A stretch of 64,000 nucleotides of DNA from Streptomyces eurocidicus (GCF_002891295.1 NZ_LGUI01000009.1:434001-498000), one strand, 5' to 3'; positions 10,850 through 19,746 are shown, numbered from the stretch's first letter. The notes: generated by a model not told the origin, from the sequence alone. A program made the numbers and translations.

Positions 10850-11077
10850 GGGTATGCCCTCCTCAGGAGTCCACTATCACTACAAGAGAGGCGCCGGCCC
10901 CACGCTGACACCCCTGACAGCGGAGACGGAACCGGCACCTCGAGTGTGCTCGTGAGTCGGCGCTCCCCACAGCGCGTGACCCGTTGACCCGAGCTCAGTG
11001 AACCCAACTATTAAGTACGTCCGCCTTGTAAACCACACTTAAAGGGTCTCGCTTTGGTCACATCGACCGCCGATACC

Positions 11078-11094
11078 TGTCCGAAATCCGGACA
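11078..11094. promoter_or_regulatory. Inverted repeat TGTCCG-N5-CGGACA, copy 1
   Basis: Perfect 6-bp arms with a 5-base spacer, about 230 bases upstream of the peptide-binding lipoprotein gene. A second copy with the same arms and spacing lies at 11153-11169. The repetition suggests a regulator-binding site rather than a chance hairpin; the regulator is unknown. Confidence 0.5.
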
Positions 11095-11146
11095 AAGGGA
11101 GTGCAGACAGACACCCGCGAAACGGACTGTTAACACAACAACAGAC

Positions 11147-11175
11147 GCCCTCTGTCCGGTATACGGACAGAGGGC
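11147..11175. promoter_or_regulatory. Extended inverted repeat containing TGTCCG-N5-CGGACA, copy 2
   Basis: The 6-bp arms extend here to a perfect 12-bp stem (GCCCTCTGTCCG and its complement) around a 5-base loop. It may be an operator, or a terminator-like hairpin between the two transcription units. The inner core equals the site at 11078-11094. Confidence 0.5.
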
Positions 11176-11237
11176 GACGAAAACTGACGGATAATCCGTT
11201 GACGGGACCGAAACACGGCCGCATCGCAGAGCATGCC

Positions 11238-11283
11238 AGAGGCCCGGAGCCCACCGCTACGGAAGCGGGGATTCCGGGCCTCT
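11238..11283 (-). terminator. Probable terminator of typA
   Basis: Arms AGAGGCCCGGA (11238-11248) and TCCGGGCCTCT (11273-11283) form a perfect 11-bp stem with a large, partly paired loop, starting 43 bases past the typA stop. No T-tract is present, which is usual for high-G+C actinobacteria. Confidence 0.7.
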
Positions 11284-11325
11284 TCGGCTATACGGAGCGC
11301 ACTCCCCCAGGAGTGCGCTCGCGGC

Positions 11326-13230
11326 TTAGCGCTTGGCGCGGGAAGCCGTGCGGCCGCGCTCCTTCTGGTCCAGGACGACCTTGCGGATGCGGACGGCCTC
11401 CGGGGTCACCTCGACGCACTCGTCGTCGCGGCAGAACTCCAGGGACTGCTCCAGCGACAGCTTGCGCGGCGGGACGATCGCCTCGAAGGAGTCGGCGGAG
11501 GAGGAGCGCATGTTGGTGAGCTTCTTCTCCTTGGTGATGTTGACGTCCATGTCGTCGGCGCGCGAGTTCTCGCCGACGATCATGCCCTCGTACACCTCGG
11601 TGCCCGGGTCGGTGAAGAGCACGCCGCGCTCCTGGAGGTTCGTCATCGCGAAGGCGGTGACGGCACCGGCGCGGTCGGCGACCAGGGAGCCGTTGTTACG
11701 GGTCTTCAGCTCGCCGAACCACGGCTCGTGGCCCTCGTGGATGGAGTGGGCGATACCGGTGCCGCGGGTGTTCGTCAGGAACTCCGTACGGAAGCCGATC
11801 AGGCCGCGGGACGGGACGACGAACTCCATGCGGACCCAGCCGGAGCCGTGGTTGGACATGTTGTCCATCCGGCCCTTGCGGGTGCCCATGAGCTGCGTGA
11901 CCGCGCCCATGTGCTCCTCGGGCACGTCCACCGTGAGGCGCTCGACCGGCTCGTGCGTCTTGCCGTCGACCTGCTTGGTGACGACCTGCGGCTTGCCGAT
12001 GGTCATCTCGAAGCCCTCGCGGCGCATCTGCTCGACCAGGATGGCCAGCGCCAGCTCACCGCGGCCCTGCACCTCCCAGGCGTCGGGGCGCTCGGTGTCC
12101 AGGACGCGCAGCGAGACGTTACCGACCAGCTCGCGGTCCAGACGGTCCTTGACCTGGCGGGCGGTGACCTTGCGGTCCTTGACGGCGGACTTGGCGTCCG
12201 CGCCCTTGCCCGTGCCGCCCCGGCCGACCAGCGGCGAGGTGTTGGTGCCGATGGTCATGGAGATCGCCGGCTCGTCGACCGTGATCAGCGGCAGCGCGAC
12301 CGGGTTCTCCGGGTCGGCCAGGGTCTCACCGATCATGATGTCGGGGATACCGGCGACGGCGCAGATGTCACCCGGGCCGGCCACCTCGGCGGGCTTGCGG
12401 GTGAGGGCCTCGGTCATCATCAGCTCGGTGATGCGGACGTTGGAGACGGTGCCGTCACGCTTGATCCACGCGACCGTCTGGCCCTTGCGCAGCTCGCCCT
12501 GCTCGACGCGGAGCAGCGCGATGCGGCCGAGGAAGTTGTCGGCGTCGAGGTTGGTGACGTGGGCCTGGAGCGGCGCGTCGTCCTCGAACGTCGGGGCCGG
12601 GACGTGCTCCAGGATGGTGGAGAAGAACGGCTCCAGGTTGGTGCTGTCCGCAGGGACGGTGCCGTCCTCCGGCTTGGTCAGCGAGGCGATGCCGTCACGG
12701 CCGCAGGCGTAGACGATCGGGAACTCGATCTGGTCCTCGTCCGCGTCCAGGTCCAGGAAGAGGTCGTACGTCTCGTTGACGACCTCGTCGATGCGGGAGT
12801 CCGGGCGGTCCGTCTTGTTGATGCACAGGATGACCGGCTTCCGCTGCTGGAGCGCCTTGCGGAGCACGAAGCGGGTCTGCGGCAGCGGGCCCTCGGAGGC
12901 GTCGACGAGCAGCACGACCGCGTCCACCATCGACAGACCGCGCTCGACCTCGCCACCGAAGTCGGCGTGGCCGGGGGTGTCGATGATGTTGATCGTGATC
13001 GGGTCCCCGCCGTCCTTGGGGTGATACTTCACCGCCGTGTTCTTGGCGAGGATCGTGATGCCCTTCTCACGCTCCAGGTCGTTCGAGTCCATGACGCGGT
13101 CGTCGACGGACTCGAGCTGGTGCGCGGCGAAGGCGCCGGCCTGCTTGAGCATGGCGTCGACGATGGTCGTCTTGCCGTGGTCGACGTGGGCGACGATGGC
13201 GACGTTTCGAATGTCGTGGCGCGTGGGCAC
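11326..13230 (-). CDS. typA: Ribosome-associated GTPase TypA/BipA
   Basis: 634-residue translational GTPase of the EF-G/LepA superfamily, acting on the ribosome, with reported roles in 50S assembly and stress adaptation. G1 AHVDHGKT (15-22), G3 DTPGH (84-88) and G4 NKTD (138-141) are intact, followed by the EF-G-like domains and the TypA-specific C-terminal domain; the tail is basic. The GTG at 13230 is chosen because VPTRHDIRNVAIVAHVDHGK is the usual TypA start and GGGAGAAG lies about eight bases upstream; an open extension to 13323 is ignored. The neighbouring lipoprotein resembles LpqW, and typA and lpqW are also adjacent in Mycobacterium tuberculosis. Confidence 0.96.
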   Translation of the reverse strand: MPTRHDIRNVAIVAHVDHGKTTIVDAMLKQAGAFAAHQLESVDDRVMDSNDLEREKGITILAKNTAVKYHPKDGGDPITINIIDTPGHADFGGEVERGLSMVDAVVLLVDASEGPLPQTRFVLRKALQQRKPVILCINKTDRPDSRIDEVVNETYDLFLDLDADEDQIEFPIVYACGRDGIASLTKPEDGTVPADSTNLEPFFSTILEHVPAPTFEDDAPLQAHVTNLDADNFLGRIALLRVEQGELRKGQTVAWIKRDGTVSNVRITELMMTEALTRKPAEVAGPGDICAVAGIPDIMIGETLADPENPVALPLITVDEPAISMTIGTNTSPLVGRGGTGKGADAKSAVKDRKVTARQVKDRLDRELVGNVSLRVLDTERPDAWEVQGRGELALAILVEQMRREGFEMTIGKPQVVTKQVDGKTHEPVERLTVDVPEEHMGAVTQLMGTRKGRMDNMSNHGSGWVRMEFVVPSRGLIGFRTEFLTNTRGTGIAHSIHEGHEPWFGELKTRNNGSLVADRAGAVTAFAMTNLQERGVLFTDPGTEVYEGMIVGENSRADDMDVNITKEKKLTNMRSSSADSFEAIVPPRKLSLEQSLEFCRDDECVEVTPEAVRIRKVVLDQKERGRTASRAKR

Positions 13231-13589
13231 TTGCGGCGCTTCTCCCGGAATCGTGGGTGGCGACGCGTACGGTCCGGTACGCGCGCCTGCCGGGCAGGAC
13301 ACGCCACGGCCTATCCACTCCATGGTACGGGGCCTCGCCGACTTCGGCCGCCCCAGGCTGCTGGCGCAGCCTCTGACCTGCGATTTCTTCCGTAAATGAG
13401 GGTTCCCCTCAGTCCGGAATTACCGACTCCGGAGCAGGCCCCCGCCGTGCCTGGATCCGTCTCCCGCCCGGGGCCTGCCTCCCGCCCGGCGGGGCCGCCC
13501 CCGGTCCGGCGCCGGTCCGCCGCCCCGCGGAGGCGGGAACGGCGGGAGGACCGGGGTCCCGGCGGGGCCGCGTCCGCTCCGGACCGCCC
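13231..13589. other. Intergenic region between the lpqW-like gene and typA
   Basis: 359 bases with no supportable gene; the middle is very G+C rich. The typA ribosome-binding site is at its left end. Short TCCGGA repeats occur near 13413-13432, but no confident promoter or terminator was identified. Confidence 0.6.
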
Positions 13590-15401
13590 TCAGTACCGGA
13601 ACCCCACGTCCTGATAGCGCGGGGTCGCCAGGCCGAAGGCGCCCGCGTTGACCACGGTCGCCCGCGCCGCGACCAGTTCCGGGCGCTGGTAGAGCGGGAT
13701 CGAACCGGCCGCCGCCCAGATCCGGGCGTCCGCGCGGCCGACCAGGTCGCGGGAGACCTCGGTGTCCAGCTCCGTCGACGCCTGTTCGAAGAGCTGGTCG
13801 ATCTGGTCCGTCCCCACCCGGGTGTAGTTCTGCTCGACCAGCAGCGAGCCGTCCGCGGCGGGCTGCGGCTTGGCGAAGACGGGGCGGGCATCCGTCGAGG
13901 GGTAGGCGGTGGCGGGCCAGGCGTAGAGGGCGAGGTCATAGGTGCCGGCGGCGACATGGTCCTTGAAGTAGCCCGCGTCGGCGACCTTGGTGATCTCCGT
14001 GTGGATGCCGACGGCGTCGAGCTGGCGGGCGATGCGGTCGCCGACGGCGCGCAGCACCTCGGCACCGGAGCCCTCCGGCAGGACGAAGCGGAGGCTGAGC
14101 CTCTTGCCGTCCTTCATCCGCACCGGCGGCGCGACGGGCGCCCGCTTGCCGTCCGTGCCGCGCGCCGGTCCGTGCTCCCGCCAGCCCGCGTCCGCCAGGA
14201 GCTGCCCCGCCGTCTTGGGGTCGGTGCCGCCGATCGCGTCGCTGTGGTCCTCGTAGCCCTGCTGGCCGGCCATGAAGAGGTGGCTGCCCTGCGGTACGGC
14301 GGGCAGGCCCAGCGGGCGCAGAACCGATTCGGCAATGACCTTGCGGTCAAGGGCGCGGGCCACCGCGTGGCGCACCCGCTCATCGGCGAGGGCGCCCGAG
14401 GAACCGTTGAGGGCGAGCTGGGTGTAGGTCGGTTCCAGGGACCGGCGGACGGCCAGTCCGCGCAGCGGCCCGGCGGGCGGCGCGGCGCGCTTCTCCCCCT
14501 TCTTCCCCCGGGGGGTGTTCGCGGCCGTGATCCGGCCCGCCTCGGCGGCGCTCACCTCGGCGAGGTCGAGGCGTCCGGCGGCCAGCGCGGCGGCCCGCTC
14601 GCCCCGGGGCACGGCCCGCAGCACCAGCTGGTCGAGCTTGGCCCGGTCGCCCCACCACTTAGGGTCGCGGAGCAGCGCGAGGGTGCCCTGGCCGTTGTCG
14701 CGCGGCCCGACCCGGAAGGGGCCGGCGGAGACCTTGAGCTCGTTGCGCGCGCTGTCGTTGAAGGCGTTGGCGTCGCCCATGACGGACTTCGGGTAGAGCG
14801 GGGTGAAGAGGGCGGCCCAGTCCGCGCAGGGCCGGGCGAAGGTGACCTTGACCTCGTGGTCGTCCGCGCCCCGCTCCACCCGGTCGATCCGGTCGTAGCC
14901 GGCGTTGCGGGCCGTCCAGTATCCGCTGTCCCGGCCGCGCAGCGCCTGCCACTGGGCCTGGAAGTCGGCGACCGAGAGGGGCTTGCCGTCGTTCCAGGCG
15001 GCCCGGGGGTTGAGCCGGTAGACCACGACCTGCCGGGGGGCGCGCTGGACGACCTCGGCGGAGGCCAGGTAGTCGGGGTCGCGGCGCGGGCGGCCGTGGT
15101 CGTCCAGGGTGAAGAGGGCGGGCAGGGTGGCCGCGGCGACCCGCCGGGTGGCGGCGTCGGCGTCCGACTGGAAGGTGTTGAGGGTGGCCGGCAGGGCGTC
15201 CACGGCCCAGCGCAGGGTGCCCTTGTCGGCGACCTTGTCGCGGGGCAGGGCGTTGACGTCCCGCGGGGTGATCACGCCCGCGTCCCCGTCGTCCTCGGTG
15301 AGGCCGCAGGCGGCCAGCACCGGCAGCGGCAGCAGGATCCCGGCGGCCAGCAGGGCGGCGGAGCGGCGACGGAGCCGGGTGCGGATCGAGAGGGGGGCCA
15401 T
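13590..15401 (-). CDS. LpqW-like ABC-transporter-family substrate-binding lipoprotein
   Basis: 603-residue lipoprotein of solute-binding family 5. The start at 15401 has GGAGG six bases upstream. The signal peptide has an RTRLRRR positive patch and lipobox LAAC with cysteine 32. The C-terminal half carries family 5 features (HAVARALDRKVIAESVLRPL). No permease or ATPase gene adjoins it, unlike the two peptide operons to the left. In mycobacteria the orphan family member next to typA is LpqW, which acts in cell-envelope glycolipid synthesis rather than transport; the same orphan context here suggests a related non-transport role. That is inference, as the Streptomyces envelope lacks lipoarabinomannan. 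A long open extension upstream of 15401 is not coding. Confidence 0.88.
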   Translation of the reverse strand: MAPLSIRTRLRRRSAALLAAGILLPLPVLAACGLTEDDGDAGVITPRDVNALPRDKVADKGTLRWAVDALPATLNTFQSDADAATRRVAAATLPALFTLDDHGRPRRDPDYLASAEVVQRAPRQVVVYRLNPRAAWNDGKPLSVADFQAQWQALRGRDSGYWTARNAGYDRIDRVERGADDHEVKVTFARPCADWAALFTPLYPKSVMGDANAFNDSARNELKVSAGPFRVGPRDNGQGTLALLRDPKWWGDRAKLDQLVLRAVPRGERAAALAAGRLDLAEVSAAEAGRITAANTPRGKKGEKRAAPPAGPLRGLAVRRSLEPTYTQLALNGSSGALADERVRHAVARALDRKVIAESVLRPLGLPAVPQGSHLFMAGQQGYEDHSDAIGGTDPKTAGQLLADAGWREHGPARGTDGKRAPVAPPVRMKDGKRLSLRFVLPEGSGAEVLRAVGDRIARQLDAVGIHTEITKVADAGYFKDHVAAGTYDLALYAWPATAYPSTDARPVFAKPQPAADGSLLVEQNYTRVGTDQIDQLFEQASTELDTEVSRDLVGRADARIWAAAGSIPLYQRPELVAARATVVNAGAFGLATPRYQDVGFRY

Positions 15402-15707
15402 GGGATACCTCCGCCGGACGGGGACGGCTGCCGGATCGCGCGCATCCGGCGCAATGCGCCGTTGATCGCATCTACTGCTCACCACTGAATGTGACAGTCC
15501 GCTCGAACGCCCGGCGACACGGCGCCCCTCGGGGCCACGCCACCCACGTGGCCGAACGTGCGGCTGCCCCCGGGGGCGCGGCGAATACGCTCCCGCGAAG
15601 CCGCGATCGTGACCGCTATCTTCCGCTGGAGGGGTGTGACGCGCGACACTCTCTGTCGCATGAACGTCGCCACCCGCAACCGCCGACCGCGGAAGTGAGG
15701 GCAAGAC
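15402..15707. other. Divergent intergenic region
   Basis: 306 bases between the divergent lipoprotein gene and the small coiled-coil gene. It must hold promoters for both. Apart from the 15430-15450 inverted repeat and the ribosome-binding sites at each end, nothing further could be assigned. Confidence 0.6.
15430..15450. promoter_or_regulatory. Inverted repeat GCCGGAT-N7-ATCCGGC upstream of the lpqW-like gene
   Basis: Perfect 7-bp arms with a 7-base spacer, 29 bases upstream of the lipoprotein start codon. The position fits an operator or leader hairpin. No regulator can be assigned. Confidence 0.35.
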
Positions 15708-15992
15708 ATGTCCCTGAACGACGAAGTGACGGCAGTTCAGCGCTGCCTGGACGATCTGGGCCGGGCGCTGACCCGCCTGGAGAGCCATCTGGGCAACCGC
15801 GACCTGGAGCTGCGCCGCGTCCGCACCGACGCCGCACACCTGCGCGAGAGCATCACTCTCCTGCGGGACGTCCACCCCGCGGAGCGCCCACGCCCCGAGA
15901 CCGTGCCGATCCCCGACGCCCCGTACGACGCCTCCCTCTGGAAGGACGCCGACGAGGAGGGCCTGGGGGCGCGCGACCGACGCGCTCCCTGA
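15708..15992 (+). CDS. Small conserved coiled-coil protein of unknown function
   Basis: 94 residues, mostly one amphipathic helix: a heptad-like run from about 5 to 58 (QRCLDDLGRALTRLESHLG onwards), then a proline-rich acidic tail. No signal peptide or membrane span. ATG with a GAGGG ribosome-binding site. It lies 60 bases upstream of the succinate dehydrogenase membrane subunit on the same strand and may be cotranscribed. No named family was recognised; a structural or regulatory role is only a guess. Confidence 0.75.
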   Translation: MSLNDEVTAVQRCLDDLGRALTRLESHLGNRDLELRRVRTDAAHLRESITLLRDVHPAERPRPETVPIPDAPYDASLWKDADEEGLGARDRRAP

Positions 15993-16052
15993 CGGCACCG
16001 GGCACCGCGGCAGCCAGGCACCGACCATTCCCGCTCCTCACCGGAGTCCCCT

Positions 16053-16907
16053 TTGGCCACTGGTACCGACCCCCAAGCAGGCACCGCCCCCGCCGCCGGC
16101 GGAGCCTCCCCCGCGCGCGGCGGCGTCCACCACCCCTCGCGCGCCGCGATCGGCGCCCGTCACCTGCGCCCGGACCGCTGGTGGCTGGCGCCCGCGGTCA
16201 CCGCCGCCGGGCTGTTCGCGTTCGTCGTCTACTCCACCTGGCGGGCCTTCGCGAACGACGCCTACTACGCCGCGCCGTACGTCTCGCCCTTCTACTCCCC
16301 CTGCCTCGCCGAGAACTGCGTCCCCATGAAGGGCGGCGCGGACTGGGAGGTCTTCGGGGCCTGGTGGGGCCTGTCGCCCGCCCTGCTGATCCTGATCTTC
16401 CCGCTGGGCTTCCGGCTGACCTGCTACTACTACCGCAAGGCGTACTACCGCGGCTTCTGGGCCTCGCCCCCGGCCTGCGCCGTCGCCGAACCGCACGCGA
16501 AGTACACCGGGGAGACCCGCTTCCCGCTGATCCTGCAGAACGTCCACCGCTACTTCTTCTACTTCGCGGTGGTCGTCGCGGGCATCCTCACCTATGACAC
16601 GGCCCTGGGCTTCCGCGACGAGCGGGGCGAGTGGGGCCACATGGGTCTCGGCACCCTCGTCCTCCTCGCGAACATCGCGCTGATCTGGGCGTACACCCTC
16701 TCCTGCCACTCCTGCCGGCATATCGTCGGCGGCCGGATCCGCACCTTCTCCAAGCATCCGGTGCGCTATCGCATGTGGGGCTGGGTCAGCGCGCTCAACG
16801 CCCGGCACATGCTGCTCGCCTGGGCCTCCCTGATCAGCGTGGCGGCCGCCGACTTCTACGTCTATCTGGTCGCCAGTGGCGCCTTCGACGATCCGCGCTT
16901 TTTCTAG
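16053..16907 (+). CDS. sdhC: Succinate dehydrogenase membrane-anchor subunit (mycobacterial Sdh1 type)
   Basis: 284-residue membrane protein with five predicted spans (about 47-63, 104-120, 165-181, 200-217, 252-272). It anchors the SdhA/SdhB catalytic dimer and should pass electrons to menaquinone. At the end of span four it has C218-H219-S-C221-R-H223. Cys/His ligands in this type of subunit hold a membrane-embedded Rieske-type 2Fe-2S cluster in mycobacterial Sdh1; assigning these residues that role is inference. Further cysteines are at about 84, 89 and 124. The start is TTG with GGAG seven bases upstream; no ATG or GTG fits better. sdhA follows 12 bases later. Confidence 0.88.
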   Translation: MATGTDPQAGTAPAAGGASPARGGVHHPSRAAIGARHLRPDRWWLAPAVTAAGLFAFVVYSTWRAFANDAYYAAPYVSPFYSPCLAENCVPMKGGADWEVFGAWWGLSPALLILIFPLGFRLTCYYYRKAYYRGFWASPPACAVAEPHAKYTGETRFPLILQNVHRYFFYFAVVVAGILTYDTALGFRDERGEWGHMGLGTLVLLANIALIWAYTLSCHSCRHIVGGRIRTFSKHPVRYRMWGWVSALNARHMLLAWASLISVAAADFYVYLVASGAFDDPRFF

Positions 16908-16919
16908 GAGGGGCTACTG

Positions 16920-18881
16920 ATGTCGCGTACGGCACGACAGGACTGGGACGTGGTCGTGGTCGGCGCCGGCGGCGCGGGGCTGCGGGCCGCCATCGAGGCC
17001 CGGGAGCAGGGCCTGCGCTGCGCCGTCATCTGCAAGTCGCTCTTCGGCAAGGCGCACACGGTCATGGCCGAGGGCGGCATCGCCGCCAGCATGGGCAATG
17101 TCAACGAGGGCGACAACTGGCAGGTGCACTTCCGGGACACCATGCGCGGGGGCAAATTCCTCAACCACTGGCGGATGGCCGAGCTGCACGCCAGGGAGGC
17201 CCCCGACCGGGTCTGGGAGCTGGAGACCTGGGGCGCGGTCTTCGACCGCACCGAGGACGGCAGGATCTCGCAGCGCAACTTCGGCGGGCACGAGTACCCG
17301 CGGCTGGCGCACGTCGGCGACCGTACGGGCCTGGAGCTGATCCGCACCCTCCAGCAGAAGATCGTCGCCCTCCAGCAGGAGGACCACCGGGAGTACGGCG
17401 ACCACGAGACCCGGCTGAAGGTCTTCCAGGAGTGCACCGTCACCCGCCTGCTGAAGGCCAGTGACGGCGGTGGCTCCGCCGCGGGCGACCGGATCGCGGG
17501 CGTCTTCGGCTACGAACGGGAGTCCGGCCGCTTCTTCGTGCTCGAGGCCCCGGCCGTGGTGCTGGCCACCGGGGGCATCGGCAAGTCCTTCAAGGTGACC
17601 TCGAACTCCTGGGAGTACACCGGCGACGGCCACGCCCTGGCGCTGCTCGCCGGGGCCTCGCTGATCAACATGGAGTTCGTGCAGTTCCACCCGACGGGCA
17701 TGGTCTGGCCGCCGTCCGTCAAGGGCATCCTCGTCACCGAGTCCGTCCGGGGCGACGGCGGGGTGCTGCGGAACAGCGACGGCGAGCGGTTTATGTTCGG
17801 CTACGTCCCGGACGTCTTCAAGGAGAAGTACGCGGAGTCCGAGGCCGAGGGCGACCGCTGGTACAAGGACCCCGACAACAACCGCCGGCCGCCCGAGCTG
17901 CTCCCCCGCGACGAGGTGGCCCGCGCCATCAACTCCGAGGTCAAGGCGGGCCGCGGCAGTCCGCACGGCGGGGTCTTCCTGGACATCTCCAGCCGGCTGC
18001 CGGCCGAGGAGATCCGCCGCAGGCTGCCGTCCATGCACCACCAGTTCAAGGAGCTGGCGGACGTGGACATCACGGCGGAGCCGATGGAGGTGGGCCCCAC
18101 CTGCCACTACGTGATGGGCGGCGTGGACGTCGACCCGGACACGGCGGCCGCGACCGGGGTGCCCGGTCTCTTCGCGGCCGGCGAGGTCGCGGGCGGGATG
18201 CACGGCTCCAACCGGCTGGGCGGCAACTCCCTCTCCGACCTGCTGGTCTTCGGCCGCCGCGCCGGGCTGCACGCCGCGCGGTACGCGGCCGGCCTCACCG
18301 GCCCGGGCCGGCCCGCCGTGGCCGACGCCGACGTGGAGGCGGCGGAGGCCGAGGCGCTGCGCCCGTTCAGCGCGGAGGGCGGCGGGGCCGGCGGGACCCC
18401 GGGCCCGGCCGAGAACCCGTACACCCTGCACCAGGAGCTCCAGCAGTCCATGAACGACCTGGTGGGCATCATCCGCAAGGGCCCCGAGATGGCGGAGGCG
18501 CTGCGCCGGCTGGCGCTGCTGCGCGGCCGGTCGCGGCGGGCCGGCGTGGAGGGGCACCGGCAGTTCAACCCGGGCTGGCACCTGGCCATCGACCTGCGCA
18601 ACATGCTGCTGGTCAGCGAGTGCGTGGCGCGCGCGGCCCTGGAGCGCACCGAGAGCCGGGGCGGGCACACCCGCGACGACCACCCGGCGATGGACCGGCG
18701 GTGGCGGCAGGTCAACCTCGTCTGCCGGCTGCCGGCGGAGAGCGAGGAGGCCGATCCGCTGCTGGGGCTGATCGAGGTGGAGCGGCGTGCGATGCCCCCC
18801 ATCCGGGGCGACCTGCTGGCGCTCTTCGAGAAGGACGAGCTGATGAAGTACCTGACCGACGAGGAGCTGACCGCACCGTGA
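16920..18881 (+). CDS. sdhA: Succinate dehydrogenase flavoprotein subunit
   Basis: 653-residue flavoprotein oxidising succinate to fumarate. The FAD-binding segment VVVVGAGGAGLRAAIEA (about 11-27) is followed by AHTVMAEGGIAAS, whose histidine (about 46) is the usual covalent FAD attachment site. Substrate-site segments such as EFVQFHPTG and the late MGGVDVD / NRLGGNSLSDL region are present. ATG with GGAGG nine bases upstream. It lies between the membrane anchor and the iron-sulphur subunit, and its stop overlaps the sdhB start (GTGA). Confidence 0.96.
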   Translation: MSRTARQDWDVVVVGAGGAGLRAAIEAREQGLRCAVICKSLFGKAHTVMAEGGIAASMGNVNEGDNWQVHFRDTMRGGKFLNHWRMAELHAREAPDRVWELETWGAVFDRTEDGRISQRNFGGHEYPRLAHVGDRTGLELIRTLQQKIVALQQEDHREYGDHETRLKVFQECTVTRLLKASDGGGSAAGDRIAGVFGYERESGRFFVLEAPAVVLATGGIGKSFKVTSNSWEYTGDGHALALLAGASLINMEFVQFHPTGMVWPPSVKGILVTESVRGDGGVLRNSDGERFMFGYVPDVFKEKYAESEAEGDRWYKDPDNNRRPPELLPRDEVARAINSEVKAGRGSPHGGVFLDISSRLPAEEIRRRLPSMHHQFKELADVDITAEPMEVGPTCHYVMGGVDVDPDTAAATGVPGLFAAGEVAGGMHGSNRLGGNSLSDLLVFGRRAGLHAARYAAGLTGPGRPAVADADVEAAEAEALRPFSAEGGGAGGTPGPAENPYTLHQELQQSMNDLVGIIRKGPEMAEALRRLALLRGRSRRAGVEGHRQFNPGWHLAIDLRNMLLVSECVARAALERTESRGGHTRDDHPAMDRRWRQVNLVCRLPAESEEADPLLGLIEVERRAMPPIRGDLLALFEKDELMKYLTDEELTAP

Positions 18882-19645
18882 GCTACGACGCCCACTTCCG
18901 GGTATGGCGGGGGGACGCGGCCGGCGGGGAGCTCGCCGACTACACCGTCGCCGTCCACGACGGCGAGGTCGTCCTGGACGTCATCCACCGGCTCCAGGCC
19001 ACCGAGGCCACCGACCTGGCCGTGCGCTGGAACTGCAAGGCGGGCAAGTGCGGCTCGTGCAGCGCGGAGATCAACGGCAGGCCGCGGCTGATGTGCATGA
19101 CCCGGATGTCGTCCCTCCCCTCCGGCGAGACCGTGACCGTCACCCCGATGCGCGCCTTCCCGGTCGTCCGGGACCTGGTGACGGACGTGTCGTTCAACTA
19201 CGCCAAGGCGCGCGAGGTCCCGGCCTTCGTCCCGCCGCCGGGCCTGGCGCCCGGGGAGTACCGGATGAAGCAGGAGGACGTCGGCCGCTCCCAGGAGTTC
19301 CGCAAGTGCATCGAGTGCTTCCTGTGCCAGGACACCTGCCATGTGGTGCGTGACCACGAGGAGAACAAGGCCGCCTTCGCCGGGCCCCGCTTCCTGATGC
19401 GCGTCGCCGAGCTGGACATGCACCCGCTGGACGCGGCGGCCGAGACCGGCCTGGACCGCAAGCGGGCCGCGCAGGAGGAGCACGGCCTGGGCTACTGCAA
19501 CATCACCAAGTGCTGCACGGAGGTCTGCCCCGAACACATCAAAATCACCGATAACGCCCTGATCCCGCTCAAGGAGCGCGCGGTCGACCGTAAGTACGAC
19601 CCATTGGTCTGGCTGGGCAACAAGATCCGTCGGCGCGGAGCGTGA
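18878..19645 (+). CDS. sdhB: Succinate dehydrogenase iron-sulphur subunit
   Basis: 255-residue subunit relaying electrons from the flavin to the membrane quinone. The N-terminal ferredoxin domain has C53-x4-C58-x2-C61-x11-C73 for the 2Fe-2S centre. The C-terminal domain has CIECFLCQDTC and CNITKCCTEVCP, supplying ligands for the 4Fe-4S and 3Fe-4S centres. The GTG start overlaps the sdhA stop by four bases, which fixes it; an open upstream extension in this frame lies inside sdhA. It ends the sdhCAB operon. Confidence 0.96.
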   Translation: MSYDAHFRVWRGDAAGGELADYTVAVHDGEVVLDVIHRLQATEATDLAVRWNCKAGKCGSCSAEINGRPRLMCMTRMSSLPSGETVTVTPMRAFPVVRDLVTDVSFNYAKAREVPAFVPPPGLAPGEYRMKQEDVGRSQEFRKCIECFLCQDTCHVVRDHEENKAAFAGPRFLMRVAELDMHPLDAAAETGLDRKRAAQEEHGLGYCNITKCCTEVCPEHIKITDNALIPLKERAVDRKYDPLVWLGNKIRRRGA

Positions 19646-19733
19646 CAGGGGGCGCGAGAAGGGGCGCACGCAGGCGCGAACACACACGGTCAATGGCCCC
19701 GAGCTCCCGGTAGCGGGTCGGACACTACCGCCA

Positions 19734-19739
19734 TACGCT
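19734..19739 (+). promoter_or_regulatory. -10 box TACGCT for a leaderless transcript (TPM gene)
   Basis: TACGCT matches TANNNT and ends seven bases before the GTG at 19747; there is no ribosome-binding site. This spacing is expected when transcription starts at the start codon. Confidence 0.5.
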
Positions 19740-19746
19740 CACAAAT

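Larger units (their letters stand above)
10850..11325. other. Intergenic region upstream of the right peptide operon
   Basis: 476 bases without a supportable gene, between the start of the binding-protein gene and the end of typA. It is richer in A+T than its surroundings around 10990-11150. It holds two copies of TGTCCG-N5-CGGACA and the typA terminator, all listed separately. The promoter of the peptide operon should lie here, but no clear -35/-10 pair could be chosen. Confidence 0.7.

Noticed and set aside
10984..11035. Possible tRNA or small RNA in the A+T-richer segment upstream of the peptide operon
   Set aside because: No cloverleaf or conserved T-loop could be formed; no tRNA was found anywhere in the window.
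15402..16028. N-terminal extension of the LpqW-like protein by 209 codons
   Set aside because: The signal peptide and a perfect ribosome-binding site place the start at 15401; the extension crosses the coding part of a divergent gene.
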